A stretch of 64,000 nucleotides of DNA from Stackebrandtia nassauensis DSM 44728 (GCF_000024545.1 NC_013947.1:3906001-3970000); one strand, 5' to 3'. Positions 8,903-18,842 are shown, numbered from the stretch's first letter. Translations and numbers: made by a program. The notes: generated by a model not told the origin, from the sequence alone.

Positions 8903-10009
8903 TCACAGTTTGTCGAGGATTTTCTTGACGTCCTTCTTCACCTGTTTCCCCAGGTCCCTGGTGTCGGGTTTAAAGGTCATCAAGCCGGTGCTCTGGTACT
9001 CCGCCGACACGCTTTGCGACTCACCCGGCCGCAGACTGAACGTGACGCTGCAGTCGGCCAGCTCTGAGGTGCCGACCTTGACGGTGACGGTGGCGGTGCA
9101 GGATTGGGACTGCCCCGAGTCGGTTGTCGCTACTCCCTTGAAACCGACCTTGACCTTGTTCGCGACAGTCTGGAACTTCGGTAGGTCCTCCGCCCCCATC
9201 AAGGCGGTGAAGGTGCACGTGGTGCCCGAGCAGAAGAAACCATCGCTGGACATCGCCATCGACACGCCGCCGTACGCGTAGACCGGAGAGAGATCCTTGA
9301 CCGCCGCGCGCAGGTCCTTCGCCCAGGATTTCACCGCCTTCGTGTCGAGTGCGCCGAGTTCGAGGTCGAGAGCCGCGGTGTGTTCGCTCTTTCCGGCTTT
9401 GTAGGTGACGGGAACGTCGTCGAGGTGGATGATCCGGTGGGGTTTGTCGACGGTCACGCACATCGTGCCGTCACGTACCTCAAGGGGATAGCACCGGTCG
9501 CCGTGTTTCTCGGTGGGTTCCTGCCGCCAGGAGTCGGCGGCCTTGACCTCGCGCAGCGTCGACTTCAGCGCCGCCACGTACATCTTGGTAGCAAGCACCG
9601 AGCCAGGATCGAAGAACTCCTTCGGATCGACCGGCGACCAATCGCCACCGAGCACCTTGGCCTGCTTCTCATCGTGGTCGTAGCCCTTCCAGAATGCGGT
9701 GTCCGCGTTGACGAAGTACTTGCCGTCCACGGACAACAGTTTCAGTTTCGCGTCGCCGACCTTGGCGGTGCCGTACATCAGTCCGGCGTCGGAGATACCA
9801 ATGGTGACCGTCGCGTCGTGTCCGTCGACGAAGTCGTCGACCTCGCCGGTGAAGCTGAGAAACGGATGTTTCTCCAGCTCGGAGAGTGCTCCGTCCACCA
9901 GATCGGTCGACTGCCCCTTGGGGAAGTCGATCGGACCGAAGCCGGTGCCGCAACCGGCGAGGACCAGGGTCAGTCCAATCATGAGTCCATGGCGTAGGCG
10001 GGTTCGCAT
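8903..10009 (-). CDS. predicted lipoprotein
   Basis: This 368-residue exported protein has a type II signal peptide: MRTRLRHGLMIGL leads to the lipobox LAGC with Cys20. The mature part has beta-rich, LppX/LprG-like character (SFTGEVDDFVDGHDATVTIGISDAG, then KLLSVDGKYFVNADTAFW), typical of actinobacterial lipoproteins with a hydrophobic-ligand or structural role. The C-terminal 120 residues look like a separate beta-sandwich. A GAGGAG ribosome site precedes ATG 10009. The gene is divergent from the SARP regulator across about 112 bases, so the two may be co-regulated. Exact function unknown. Confidence 0.75.
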   Translation of the reverse strand: MRTRLRHGLMIGLTLVLAGCGTGFGPIDFPKGQSTDLVDGALSELEKHPFLSFTGEVDDFVDGHDATVTIGISDAGLMYGTAKVGDAKLKLLSVDGKYFVNADTAFWKGYDHDEKQAKVLGGDWSPVDPKEFFDPGSVLATKMYVAALKSTLREVKAADSWRQEPTEKHGDRCYPLEVRDGTMCVTVDKPHRIIHLDDVPVTYKAGKSEHTAALDLELGALDTKAVKSWAKDLRAAVKDLSPVYAYGGVSMAMSSDGFFCSGTTCTFTALMGAEDLPKFQTVANKVKVGFKGVATTDSGQSQSCTATVTVKVGTSELADCSVTFSLRPGESQSVSAEYQSTGLMTFKPDTRDLGKQVKKDVKKILDKL

Positions 10010-10121
10010 CGAAATCTCCTCGGCTGATCACCCCGGGTTCTCCCCTCCGGAACCCGCATCGTTCGTATTGTTTCGGGCGGTTCTTGACGAGGACTTGTGG
10101 AAAACTTGAGGTTCGCCCGGC

Positions 10122-12914
10122 ATGGATCGAGGAAGACGTTTGCCTACAGTAGATATTCGGTTGCTCGACGGCGTCGAAATGCTGCGCGACGGGGTTTCGG
10201 TCGCGGCCGGGTATCCGCGACAGCGGATGGTGCTGGCGGCCCTGGCCGTCGAGGTGGGGCGGGTGGTCCGCCCGGAGACACTCATGGCACGCATCTGGGA
10301 CGGCCCCGTGCCGGAGTCGGCGGTCAATTCCGTGCAGAGCTACATATCCCGGTTGCGGAAGCTGTTCGAAGGCGTCGAGGGGACGAACATCGAGCGCAGG
10401 TTCGGCGGATACGTCCTGGCCACCGAGCCGGAGACGGTGGACCTGCACCGGTCGCGGAACCTGATCGCAAAAGCCAGAGCTACTGTGGACGACGATGTGG
10501 CCGATCGCTTGTACGGTGAGGCGCTCGGCTTGTGGCGCGGCGAGGCGTTCGCGGGGTGCGGCACGGCCTGGTTCGACGGCGTCCGCGCCAGCCTGGCGGC
10601 CGAGTTCCATCGGGCCGGGCTCGACCACAACGACGTGCTGCTTCGGTTGGGACGGCACGACGAACTGGTCACCGTGCTGCCCGACTCCGTGCGTGGCCAC
10701 CCCTTCGATGAGCGGCTGACCGGTCAGCTCATGCTCGCCCTGTTCCAAGCCGGACGGCAGACCGAAGCACTGGAACACTATGCCCGGCTGCGTGACCGGC
10801 TGGTCGAGCAGCTGGGCAACGATCCCGGACCTGAACTGCGCGAAGTGCATCGCCGGATCCTCGTCGGTGACGCGTCCACTCCGAAGCCGATGACCGTCAC
10901 GGGGCCGGTGCCCCGCCAGCTGCCCGGCGCGCCACGGCTGTTCACCGGGCGAGACAAGGAGATCGGCCGACTCGACGACGGCCACGACGCTGACGCCGCA
11001 CCGGTTTGGGTGATCTCGGGGCCGGGCGGTATCGGCAAGACCTGGCTGGCGCTGCACTGGGCGAACCAGCGCCTGGACCACTTCCCGGACGGGCAGCTGT
11101 ACGTGAACCTCCACGGTTTCCACCCCACCGAGGAACCGGTGCCCGCTGCCGCGGCGCTGAATCAGGCACTCGAAGCCCTGGGGGTGCCCGCGACTGCGAT
11201 TCCCGCCGACACCGAGGCACGCGCCGGGAAGTATCGCAGTCTGGTGGCGGGCAAGCGAATGCTGGTGCTGCTTGACAACGCCCGCGACGGCGAGCAGGTG
11301 CTGCCGTTGCTGCCGGGCGGCGGCTGCTGCACCACGCTGATAACCAGCCGTCGCGATCTTCCCGGCCTCGGCGCCGCCCACGGCGCACGATCACTGCGAC
11401 TGGGCACATTGGATGACGGCCAGTCGTGGCAGGCCCTGGCACGTCATCTCGGCGAACAGCGGCTCGCCGAACAGCCCGCCGCCGTCACCGAACTCATCGA
11501 GCGTTGCGAAGGGCTGCCGCTGGCCCTGGGCATCATCGGCGCCCGGGCGGCCGCCCATGACGATTTCCCACTGACGGCCCTGGCCGAGGAGCTGCGGGAG
11601 CGCGCCGACCGGCTGGACATGATGGACAGCGGTGAACTGGTCGTCGGCCTGCGAGCGGTCTTCGACGGGTCCTACCGGACCCTCGCATCGGACGAAGCCC
11701 AGCTGTTCGCATGGCTCGGGTCGGTCGACGGGCGCGATATCGGGCTGCACGCCGCGGCCAGCCTCGCAGGCCTGCCGATCGGTCGTACCCGGATGCTGTT
11801 GCGGGGTTTGGAGACCGCCAACCTGATAGAGCAGCACACACCCGGCCGCTACCGCATGCACGACCTCACCCGGTTGTACGCGGCGGAACGCTCCAACGCC
11901 GATCCCGCCGCGCTGCGCCGACTCGTCGTCCACTATCTGCACACCGCCACCAGAATGGACGAACTGTGTCTGCCAGACAGGTACCGGGACGACCATGACC
12001 CCGGCGAACTGGTCGAGGGCTGTCTTCCGGCTCCATTGGATGACCCGCAGCGGGCCCGACGGTGGCTGAGCCTTGAGCGCGCCAACATCCTGTCCGTGCA
12101 GGGCATCGCACTTGAACAGGGCTGGTATGACAAGGTGTGGCGGTTGGCGTGGTGTTCCACCATGGTTCTTTGGAACCTCAACTACGCTGATGACGCGCTG
12201 CTCGTCTGGCAGAACGCCACCGCGGCCGCCGAGCGACTCGGTGAACCCCGCGTGGACGCGATCGTCGCGGCTTTCCTTGGACGTGCGTTCAACCGCGTGG
12301 GCCGAGTGAAGGATGGCATTCGGCACATGAGCGTCGCACTGCGAGGTTTCGAGACGATCGGCGACCGTCCACATCAGTGTATTATCCGGATCCACATCGC
12401 CCGATGCCATACGCGGTTGGGCAACGTGCGCCAAGCGCTGTCTGTCGTCCAGCGGGCCGCGCGGCTACCCAAGGACGAAGTACCTCCGATCGAGTTCGCG
12501 AGTGCCCTCAACGCCGTCGGCTGGTACAACGCGCTCCTCGGCGATTACGACGCGGCTCGAGTCCACTGTGAAGAGGCGTTGCGAATACTTCGGGACGTCG
12601 ACGCCGAAGCCCCCACCATATGCGATGTCCTCGACAGCCTCGGCTACATCGCCCAGCATGTCGGCCGATACACCGAAGCGGTGGACTACCAGAACAAGGC
12701 GTTGGCGGCGCTCAAAGAAGGATGGGGCGAGGGCTCTCGTCCGAAGATGTACGAACGCCTCGGCGACATCCATCGCGCTGGTGGCAGCGGTCATGAGGCC
12801 CGCGACGCGTGGCGTCGGGCCCTCGACCTCTACACCTCGCAGCACCGGGGCGAAGCAGCCGACGCCGTCGCCGCCAAACTGGCCGACCTGTCCACCGACG
12901 CGGAAGGGCGGTGA
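10122..12914 (+). CDS. SARP/AfsR-type regulator with NB-ARC and TPR domains
   Basis: This protein of about 930 residues has three modules. The first is an OmpR-type winged helix plus bacterial transcriptional-activation domain (about 5-245, PETLMARIWDGPVPESAVNSVQ). The second is an NB-ARC STAND ATPase (about 265-600) with Walker A ISGPGGIGKTW, Walker B-like MLVLLDNARD and the motif CEGLPLALGI. The third is a C-terminal TPR array (about 640-925). Such proteins activate secondary-metabolism or stress genes after ligand- or ATP-driven assembly. ATG 10122 is used; an in-frame TTG at 10140 has GAGGAAG immediately upstream and is a real alternative. The next gene starts eight bases after its stop and is probably co-transcribed. 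Confidence 0.92.
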   Translation: MDRGRRLPTVDIRLLDGVEMLRDGVSVAAGYPRQRMVLAALAVEVGRVVRPETLMARIWDGPVPESAVNSVQSYISRLRKLFEGVEGTNIERRFGGYVLATEPETVDLHRSRNLIAKARATVDDDVADRLYGEALGLWRGEAFAGCGTAWFDGVRASLAAEFHRAGLDHNDVLLRLGRHDELVTVLPDSVRGHPFDERLTGQLMLALFQAGRQTEALEHYARLRDRLVEQLGNDPGPELREVHRRILVGDASTPKPMTVTGPVPRQLPGAPRLFTGRDKEIGRLDDGHDADAAPVWVISGPGGIGKTWLALHWANQRLDHFPDGQLYVNLHGFHPTEEPVPAAAALNQALEALGVPATAIPADTEARAGKYRSLVAGKRMLVLLDNARDGEQVLPLLPGGGCCTTLITSRRDLPGLGAAHGARSLRLGTLDDGQSWQALARHLGEQRLAEQPAAVTELIERCEGLPLALGIIGARAAAHDDFPLTALAEELRERADRLDMMDSGELVVGLRAVFDGSYRTLASDEAQLFAWLGSVDGRDIGLHAAASLAGLPIGRTRMLLRGLETANLIEQHTPGRYRMHDLTRLYAAERSNADPAALRRLVVHYLHTATRMDELCLPDRYRDDHDPGELVEGCLPAPLDDPQRARRWLSLERANILSVQGIALEQGWYDKVWRLAWCSTMVLWNLNYADDALLVWQNATAAAERLGEPRVDAIVAAFLGRAFNRVGRVKDGIRHMSVALRGFETIGDRPHQCIIRIHIARCHTRLGNVRQALSVVQRAARLPKDEVPPIEFASALNAVGWYNALLGDYDAARVHCEEALRILRDVDAEAPTICDVLDSLGYIAQHVGRYTEAVDYQNKALAALKEGWGEGSRPKMYERLGDIHRAGGSGHEARDAWRRALDLYTSQHRGEAADAVAAKLADLSTDAEGR

Positions 12915-12921
12915 CTACGGT

Positions 12922-13719
12922 TTGGCCATTCGCGTTCACCATCTCAACTGCGGCACCATGAGCCCTTTCGGCGTCCCCGATGGACTGGTTTGCCACGTTC
13001 TTCTCCTCGAGACGGACACGGGCCTCGCACTCGTCGACTGTGGATTCGGCACCCTCGACATCGCCAGCCCCGCCAAACGCTGCGGCCCGATCAGGCACTT
13101 CATCCGGCCTGCCTTCGACGAAGCCGAGACCGCGATCCGGCAGGTCGAGCGGCTTGGCCACCGCCCCAGCGATGTCCGCGACATCGTGGTGACCCACTTC
13201 GATGCCGATCATGTCGGTGGCCTGTCCGACTTTCCATGGGCCCGAGTCCATGTCACCGCCGATGAAGCGGCCGGTGCTCTGCGTCCCGTTACCCTGCTGG
13301 AGAAGCGGCGCTACCGAAGCGCTCAGCGCGATCACGGTCCCGAGCTCGTCCCGCACACCCCGGGTGAGAAAGAGTCCTGGCGCGGGTTCACCGGAGTCAA
13401 GGAACTGACCGAGATCGCCCCGGGCATCGTGCTGATCAGCCTGCCGGGGCACACCCGTGGCCACGCCGCTGTCGCCGTCGACGCGGGAGACCACTGGGTC
13501 CTGCACGTCGGCGATTCCTTCTATCACCGCTCGCAGTTGGGTAGCGCGAAGCGACCGCCGGTTTCACTGCGGGTCCTGGAGCGCGCCGTCGCCTTCGACC
13601 GGGACCGGCTCGGGGCGAATCTCGCACGGCTGACCGAGCTGTGGAACGACTCGGAGCCGGGCCTCGTTCTCGTCAACGCGCACGACCCCACGTTGTTGCA
13701 CCGAGCCCGGTCCCGGTGA
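12922..13719 (+). CDS. metallo-beta-lactamase-fold hydrolase (AHL-lactonase-like)
   Basis: The protein has 265 residues from TTG 12922. Its N-terminus RVHHLNCGTMSPFG is the conserved opening of the lactonase-like metallo-beta-lactamase subfamily, which argues against the later ATG 12958. The dinuclear metal motif HFDADH lies at 92-97, with later ligands in LPGHTRGH and HVGDSFYH. Relatives hydrolyse lactones, glutathione thioesters or similar esters; which applies here is not visible. It follows the SARP regulator by seven bases and may act on that regulator's signal or product. The start codon is the least certain part. Confidence 0.82.
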   Translation: MAIRVHHLNCGTMSPFGVPDGLVCHVLLLETDTGLALVDCGFGTLDIASPAKRCGPIRHFIRPAFDEAETAIRQVERLGHRPSDVRDIVVTHFDADHVGGLSDFPWARVHVTADEAAGALRPVTLLEKRRYRSAQRDHGPELVPHTPGEKESWRGFTGVKELTEIAPGIVLISLPGHTRGHAAVAVDAGDHWVLHVGDSFYHRSQLGSAKRPPVSLRVLERAVAFDRDRLGANLARLTELWNDSEPGLVLVNAHDPTLLHRARSR

Positions 13720-13730
13720 CCGGCCAGGAC

Positions 13731-15941
13731 CTAGTCGCCGCGGAAGTCCGCGAGCGCGTCGCGGACCTCGGTCGCGACCGCGTGTGGGTCGCCCTTCGGT
13801 TCGGTCGCGTGATCGTCGGTCTTGGAGGCCCACTCGTGTTCGAGGGCGAACCAGTCGATGTGTTGCGGCGCCTGGCCGCTGTCCAGTGACTCCGCGAGTG
13901 AGTCGAAGTATCGGCGCCACCGCATCGCGTACAGGTCCGACACCAGGCCCGCCAGTTCGCGGTTGGCGTAGTCGTGCAGTCGGCCCTCGTCGCTGCCGGA
14001 TCGGTGGCCCCACACCGAGACGATCGTGCGCGCGTCGTACTCCAGATCCTTGGCCTCGTCGGCGGTTCGGGCACTGCGGCGGGCCGCTTCCAGCCATGGT
14101 CCCAACAGGAATCGGCGATCGGTTTCCAGTAGCCGGTCCAGTAGCCTCATCCAGTCGAGCCAGGTTCGGGTGTGCTTGTCGAACTGCTTCTTGTTCTGGT
14201 TGACGAACGCGCTTTTGACGCGTGGCAGCAGTTCTCGCCCCGCGTTGACGAGGCTTTGGCGCGCCACGTCCACCAGGTCGAAGCGGTAGGCGTCATTGTG
14301 GAGCGACTTGTCCACGTCCAGCAGGGCGGGCAACGCCTGGGCGAACACCGCCGCGTCGTAGCGCAGGAACTCCGGTGAGAAGTAGTCGGCGTGCGTGACG
14401 TCCAGACCGGGCCGGGCGCCGAACAGTCCGTCCGCCGCCTCGGCCCAGCGGCCGGACGGCATCGCGTACGCGCTGCGCCGCAACGCGTCCCAGGCCGTGC
14501 GGGCGTTGTCGTCGGCGCCGCCGTATCGGCGGTCCGCGTAGTCGGCGAACCATTCACCGAGGTCGATGGAGTCGCGCCAGGCGAGTTCGGCGAACAGTTC
14601 GAAGGCCGCCGGGTCCCGGCCAGCGCCTTCGGGCATCCACGCGATCCCCGACACCGCGCTGTCCGGCGCGGTTCGCCATTGGCCGAACCGTTTCGCCCAC
14701 ACCTTGGCGTTGGCGCCGATGGTGGTGTGACCGCCGAAGTTCGGGATCGTCCCGAAGGCGTAGGGCGTACCCGGCCAGGTGTGCTCGCGGTCGAGGTCGT
14801 CGAAGCGGTCCGAGATTCCATCTACTATGAGCACTCGCGAGGTGTCGATGTCGGTGAGTATGTCGGTACGCGGGTTCTTTCGCCAGCCCAGCATCACCCA
14901 GGTCGCGCCGGGGCGGGCGCGTTGCAGTGCGAGCGCGACGCCCTTGGCCGCGTCGGGTATCGGGATGCCTCCCGGGTCGCCACCCTCGTGCATCAGATCC
15001 ATTTTGTACATGTCGGCTTCGCCGAGCAGCTGGGCCTGGTGGCGGTAGAAGCTGGCGGCCACCTTCGCGAACTCGTTTCCGGTCGGGTCGAGCCAGTCGG
15101 GTCGGGAGAACCCGTACCACACGCCCTGCGGCACCGTCCTGGCCTGCTGGTTGCGCTTGGCGAAGCCGCCGGGGATGGTGCCGAAGTAGCCCGGCAGCAC
15201 CGGACGGATGCCCAGTTCGGCCATGCGGGTCCTGATCCGGCGGGCCAACTCGGCGCGAGAGTCCAGGAGGTGCTGGGAGATGGGACCGGGGAAGGCCGAG
15301 AGGTTCTGCATCAGCATCCACGGCTGGTGCCCGGGCAGCGGGATCCACTCGCGCAGTTCGGCCGCCGAGTAGCCGAACTCGGTGAAGACCTCGCGGTAGA
15401 CCGCGTCGGTGCCGGTGGTCAGCAGCACCTCGTTGTATCCGTGCAGCGCCAGCAGGTCCAGCTCGCGCTCCCAGGCCGTCCAGTCCCGGTAGGGGCCGGT
15501 GTAACCCTCGTGAGTGTCGTTGAACGCGAACCGGTGTCGCACCACGGCGGTGTGCTCGATGCGTTGGCGGGGCGCGGGTAGTCGCTTCGCGAGTGCCGAC
15601 AGGCTGCTGCCGGGCCAGGACACGTCGACCCCGGCGACGTGTTTCAGGTACCAGTTCACGCCGGTGAGCACCACCGCCGGGGTGGAGCCGGTCACCTCGA
15701 TCGCCGCTTCCCGTCCGGAGACGGTGAACCGGTCGACCTCCCCGGTTAGCGACAGCGCGAACTGGGTGTGGTGCTTGGGCAGCAACCGTTTCAGGCTTTC
15801 GCGGGCGGGCCGGACGTTGGTGGGTTCCACATAGGCGACGTCCGGGGGTGCCGCGATGGTCGACGCGGCGGTGGATTTGGTGGTGGCCAGCACCGGGACG
15901 GCTGCGGCTCCGGCGAGGAGGCTGCGACGCTTCACGGACAT
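13731..15941 (-). CDS. secreted alpha-N-acetylglucosaminidase, GH89
   Basis: This 736-residue enzyme has a Tat-like signal (MSVKRRSLLAGAAAVPVLA). It follows the GH89/NAGLU architecture: a small N-terminal domain, then a TIM barrel. The barrel has HRFAFNDTHEGYTGPYRDW near 136, GHQPWMLMQN near 204, MYKMDLMHEGGDPGG with Glu319 and AWMPEGAGRDP with Glu438; these two glutamates match the catalytic pair of human NAGLU. An alpha-helical C-terminal domain completes it. It should release terminal alpha-1,4-linked GlcNAc from glycans outside the cell. It is probably a single transcript, convergent with the metallo-hydrolase gene. Confidence 0.95.
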   Translation of the reverse strand: MSVKRRSLLAGAAAVPVLATTKSTAASTIAAPPDVAYVEPTNVRPARESLKRLLPKHHTQFALSLTGEVDRFTVSGREAAIEVTGSTPAVVLTGVNWYLKHVAGVDVSWPGSSLSALAKRLPAPRQRIEHTAVVRHRFAFNDTHEGYTGPYRDWTAWERELDLLALHGYNEVLLTTGTDAVYREVFTEFGYSAAELREWIPLPGHQPWMLMQNLSAFPGPISQHLLDSRAELARRIRTRMAELGIRPVLPGYFGTIPGGFAKRNQQARTVPQGVWYGFSRPDWLDPTGNEFAKVAASFYRHQAQLLGEADMYKMDLMHEGGDPGGIPIPDAAKGVALALQRARPGATWVMLGWRKNPRTDILTDIDTSRVLIVDGISDRFDDLDREHTWPGTPYAFGTIPNFGGHTTIGANAKVWAKRFGQWRTAPDSAVSGIAWMPEGAGRDPAAFELFAELAWRDSIDLGEWFADYADRRYGGADDNARTAWDALRRSAYAMPSGRWAEAADGLFGARPGLDVTHADYFSPEFLRYDAAVFAQALPALLDVDKSLHNDAYRFDLVDVARQSLVNAGRELLPRVKSAFVNQNKKQFDKHTRTWLDWMRLLDRLLETDRRFLLGPWLEAARRSARTADEAKDLEYDARTIVSVWGHRSGSDEGRLHDYANRELAGLVSDLYAMRWRRYFDSLAESLDSGQAPQHIDWFALEHEWASKTDDHATEPKGDPHAVATEVRDALADFRGD

Positions 15942-16101
15942 GCCTCATCAAATATCGACATGAAGCCACAGCTGGTGCCGTGCAGTGGCAACACAGCCGA
16001 ACTTTGCCTGAACACTTAGTTGGTATGCCTTGCCGCCAACGGGTTCCGCGCGAGGTGGTAAAAATGAGCCTACCCCGTATCCCCTCACGTTAAGAAAGTC
16101 T

Positions 16102-16605
16102 ATGACCCCAAAGAAACGCAAGTTGGCGCTCGTCGCCACCGCCGCCGCCACGGTCACGATCGCGGCCGCCATCCCCTTCACCGTCTTCGCCGAGGCGCCC
16201 CTGCCGCCCGAGCACGGCGAGTTCGTCAAGGAGGTGGTGGACCTGACCAACGAGCACCGCAAGGACCACGGCTGCGGCAAGTTGACAATGGACACCGAGC
16301 TGTCGGTCCCGGCGCAGGAGCACTCCCAGGACATGGCGGACAACGACTTCATGTCACACACCGGTTCGGACGGACGCGATCCCGGCCAGCGCGTCTCCGA
16401 CAGTGACTACCCGGGTCAGTACCGCGCGGAGAACGTCGCCGCCGGTTACACGACGCCCGAGAAGGTGGTCGACGGCTGGATGAACAGCGAGGGTCACCGC
16501 GCCAACATCCTCAACTGCGAGTTGGAGGACATCGGCGTCGGCTACGCCGAGAACGAGGACAGCGAGTACCGAAGCTACTGGACCCAGAACTTCGGGGTCC
16601 AATAG
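16102..16605 (+). CDS. secreted CAP/SCP-domain protein
   Basis: This 167-residue protein starts at ATG 16102. A Sec signal (KKRKLALVATAAATVTIAAAIPFTVFA) ends near residue 31. The CAP domain has NEHRKDHGCGKL, AQEHSQDMADNDFMSH (His region) and HRANILNC, consistent with the YkwD-type extracellular family. Two cysteines in the mature part may pair. CAP proteins bind sterols or lipids or act at the cell wall; the role here is open. A rho-independent-like hairpin follows. Confidence 0.9.
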   Translation: MTPKKRKLALVATAAATVTIAAAIPFTVFAEAPLPPEHGEFVKEVVDLTNEHRKDHGCGKLTMDTELSVPAQEHSQDMADNDFMSHTGSDGRDPGQRVSDSDYPGQYRAENVAAGYTTPEKVVDGWMNSEGHRANILNCELEDIGVGYAENEDSEYRSYWTQNFGVQ

Positions 16606-16619
16606 AGCCGTGCGATGCG

Positions 16620-16646
16620 GGGGGCGGTCGAGGATCGGCCGCCCCC
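16620..16646 (+). terminator. terminator after the CAP-domain gene
   Basis: The 8-bp stem GGGGGCGG (16620-16627) pairs with CCGCCCCC (16639-16646) across an 11-base loop. It begins 15 bases past the stop codon and is followed by TTGACGCTTTT. Confidence 0.75.
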
Positions 16647-16756
16647 TTGACGCTTTTCCGTCATGGTTTCCACCAATTGTGAGAATCGCCCGAAATTGCA
16701 TTAGGCGACACTGTTTTGATGTGGAGCAATATTAACTATTCATGATCAGTGTTCCA

Positions 16757-16787
16757 TTGACAAAAACGTCGCCGAAATCGGTATGGT
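16757..16787 (+). promoter_or_regulatory. candidate promoter for the transport unit
   Basis: TTGACA at 16757-16762 and TATGGT at 16782-16787 have a spacing of 19. They sit in a locally AT-rich 16690-16790 segment upstream of the binding-protein start. A ribosome site AGGAG lies at 16807-16811. Confidence 0.45.
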
Positions 16788-16822
16788 GCACCTAGTCCGC
16801 ATCAGTAGGAGTGCACATTTCC

Positions 16823-18022
16823 ATGTCTATACGCCTCACTCGCCGCCGATTCCTGTCCCTCACGTCGGCAGGTCTGGTCGCCACTCCCCTGGCGGCGTGT
16901 ACCTCGTCGGACCCGAACCCCGACACCCTCAAGATCGGCTGGGTCGGCCCGTTGACCGGCAAGGTCAAGATCGTCGGGGAGGAGATGCGCACGGCCGCCG
17001 AGTTGTACCTCAAACTGAAGAACGACAAGCTCGGGGGCCGCAAGGCCGAACTGGTCGTCGTCGACGAGGGCGACACCCCCAAGGACGCGATGCCGAAGGT
17101 CCAGGAACTCATCAAGGACGACGAGATCACCGCGCTGACCGGGATCCTCTACAGTCCCACCTACCTGGCCACCGCCGAGCTGGCGCAGGAACGCGGGATC
17201 CCGCTGTTGGGTTCCGGCGGCCGTCCCGAGATGGATCCCGAGAAGCTGAACAACCTGGACGGTCTGTGGCACACCAGCTGGATCAACGGGCAGACCTCGG
17301 AAGCGTTGGCGCCGTATGTCTACAAGGAGATCGGCGGCCCCGTGTACGTGATCGGGCCCGACGACGCGGGAGGCTACGGGTACACCAAGACCTTCGCCAA
17401 GACGTACAAGGAACTGGGCGGCAAACTTGCCAATCCGGGCGGAAAACCGACCATGACGCCCTATCCGGAAACCTCCGACTGGACCGTTTACCTCGACGAG
17501 ATCCACAACTCCAAGGCCGAGGCGGTATTCGTGTTCTACGGCGGGGAATCCGCGGTGGGATTCGTCAAGCAGTACGCCGCCTCCGACGTCAAGAAGATTC
17601 CGCTGTTCACCAGTTTCATCACCGAAGGTTCGGTTCTACAGGCCCAGGGCAAAGCCGCGCTGGGCATCAAGAGCTCGGTTCCCTACGCCACCGACCTTGA
17701 CAACAACGCCAACCGGAAGCTGATCTCGGCCTGGTCCGACGCCCGCGAGGACCTTCCGTCCACCATGGCGGTTGGCGCCTGGGACAGCATGCTGGTGCTC
17801 GACATGGCCATCGGCCGGATTCCCGATGGCGAGGAAGTCACCCGCGAGGCCGTCAAGAAACAGATCGACAGTCTCGGCGAGATCGAAAGCCCGCGCGGGG
17901 TTTGGCAGATGGGCGAAAAGACCCACGCCCCGGTGCAGCGCTATTACCTTCGCGAAGTCCGCAAGGACGGGGAAGTCATCAGCAATGTCGCCTTGAAGAC
18001 CCTGGCGACGTTGGGAGAGTGA
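16823..18022 (+). CDS. lipoprotein substrate-binding protein of LivK/amide type
   Basis: This 399-residue protein combines a twin-arginine motif (TRRRFLS) with a lipobox PLAAC (Cys26), so it is probably a Tat-exported lipoprotein. The mature part is a periplasmic-binding type 1 fold of the urea/short-chain amide or branched-chain amino-acid group (KIGWVGPLTGKVKIVGEEM; DDEITALTGILYSPTYLA; ITEGSVLQAQGKAALGIKSS). It should hand a small polar ligand to the fused LivHM permease two genes downstream. An alternative in-frame GTG 16811 exists, but the signal peptide fits ATG 16823. Confidence 0.9.
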   Translation: MSIRLTRRRFLSLTSAGLVATPLAACTSSDPNPDTLKIGWVGPLTGKVKIVGEEMRTAAELYLKLKNDKLGGRKAELVVVDEGDTPKDAMPKVQELIKDDEITALTGILYSPTYLATAELAQERGIPLLGSGGRPEMDPEKLNNLDGLWHTSWINGQTSEALAPYVYKEIGGPVYVIGPDDAGGYGYTKTFAKTYKELGGKLANPGGKPTMTPYPETSDWTVYLDEIHNSKAEAVFVFYGGESAVGFVKQYAASDVKKIPLFTSFITEGSVLQAQGKAALGIKSSVPYATDLDNNANRKLISAWSDAREDLPSTMAVGAWDSMLVLDMAIGRIPDGEEVTREAVKKQIDSLGEIESPRGVWQMGEKTHAPVQRYYLREVRKDGEVISNVALKTLATLGE

Positions 18023-18029
18023 CCAAGTA

Positions 18030-18842
18030 ATGGAAAACGCGCCGCATCACAACGAATACGCGTTCCGCAATTCCTCCAACGAGGCGCCGATTCAGCTGTC
18101 GCATTTGGAGGCATTTCTCGATCCGACGACCATCGCCGCATTCGAGAGCATCGAAGTCCCTTCAGGATCCGCGTGCCTCGAATTGGGGGCGGGCAATGGA
18201 TCGATCGCGCATTGGCTGGCCGACCGAGTCGGTGACGACGGCACCGTCACCGCCATCGACATCAACCCGGTTCACATTCCTCCCCGGCCGAACCTGCGGA
18301 TCATGCGTCACGACCTCCGCCAGGGGCTGCCGGTGGCGGGGCCGTTCGACGTCATTCACGCCCGGCTGGTGCTGTCGCACATCGCCGAGCGAACCGAGAT
18401 CCTGAAGTCGCTGGTGGAGCTGCTCGCGCCGGGCGGGTGGCTGGTCGTCGGCGAGTTCGTCCGCGATCCCGTGCAGGTCATCTCCGCCGCCAACGACGCC
18501 GACGCCTCGCTGTACGTCAAGGTGTACGACGCCACCTACGACGGCCTCATCAACCTGCACGGCGCGGACCTGCGGTTCGGGTTCGACGTCTTCAACCTCA
18601 TGACCGCCGCCGGACTCGCATCGGTGCGCAGCACTCACTTCGCCGAAAGCTGGAGCGGTGACTCCTACGCCGCGAAGTTCCTCCACTCCAACAGTTTCCA
18701 GTTGGAGGAGCTGATTCGCGGCAGCGGTGTGACGGCCGCCGAGCTCGACGCCTACCGGCGGCTGGTGTTCGACCCCGCGCTGACGGTCAAGTCCAATTTG
18801 TTCGTCAACACCGTCGGCAAGAAGCCGTGCACGTCTATCTGA
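18030..18842 (+). CDS. class I SAM-dependent methyltransferase
   Basis: This 270-residue protein has motif I LELGAGNGSIAHWLADR (about 51-67), an acidic ribose-binding position in VTAIDINP and motif IV-like FDVIHARLVLSHI. Its C-terminal region resembles small-molecule methyltransferases. It starts seven bases after the binding-protein gene and overlaps the permease start by 16 bases, so it is physically embedded in a transport operon. This is unusual, because a LivG ATPase would be expected at this position. The substrate may be the transported compound; that is inference. Confidence 0.9.
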   Translation: MENAPHHNEYAFRNSSNEAPIQLSHLEAFLDPTTIAAFESIEVPSGSACLELGAGNGSIAHWLADRVGDDGTVTAIDINPVHIPPRPNLRIMRHDLRQGLPVAGPFDVIHARLVLSHIAERTEILKSLVELLAPGGWLVVGEFVRDPVQVISAANDADASLYVKVYDATYDGLINLHGADLRFGFDVFNLMTAAGLASVRSTHFAESWSGDSYAAKFLHSNSFQLEELIRGSGVTAAELDAYRRLVFDPALTVKSNLFVNTVGKKPCTSI

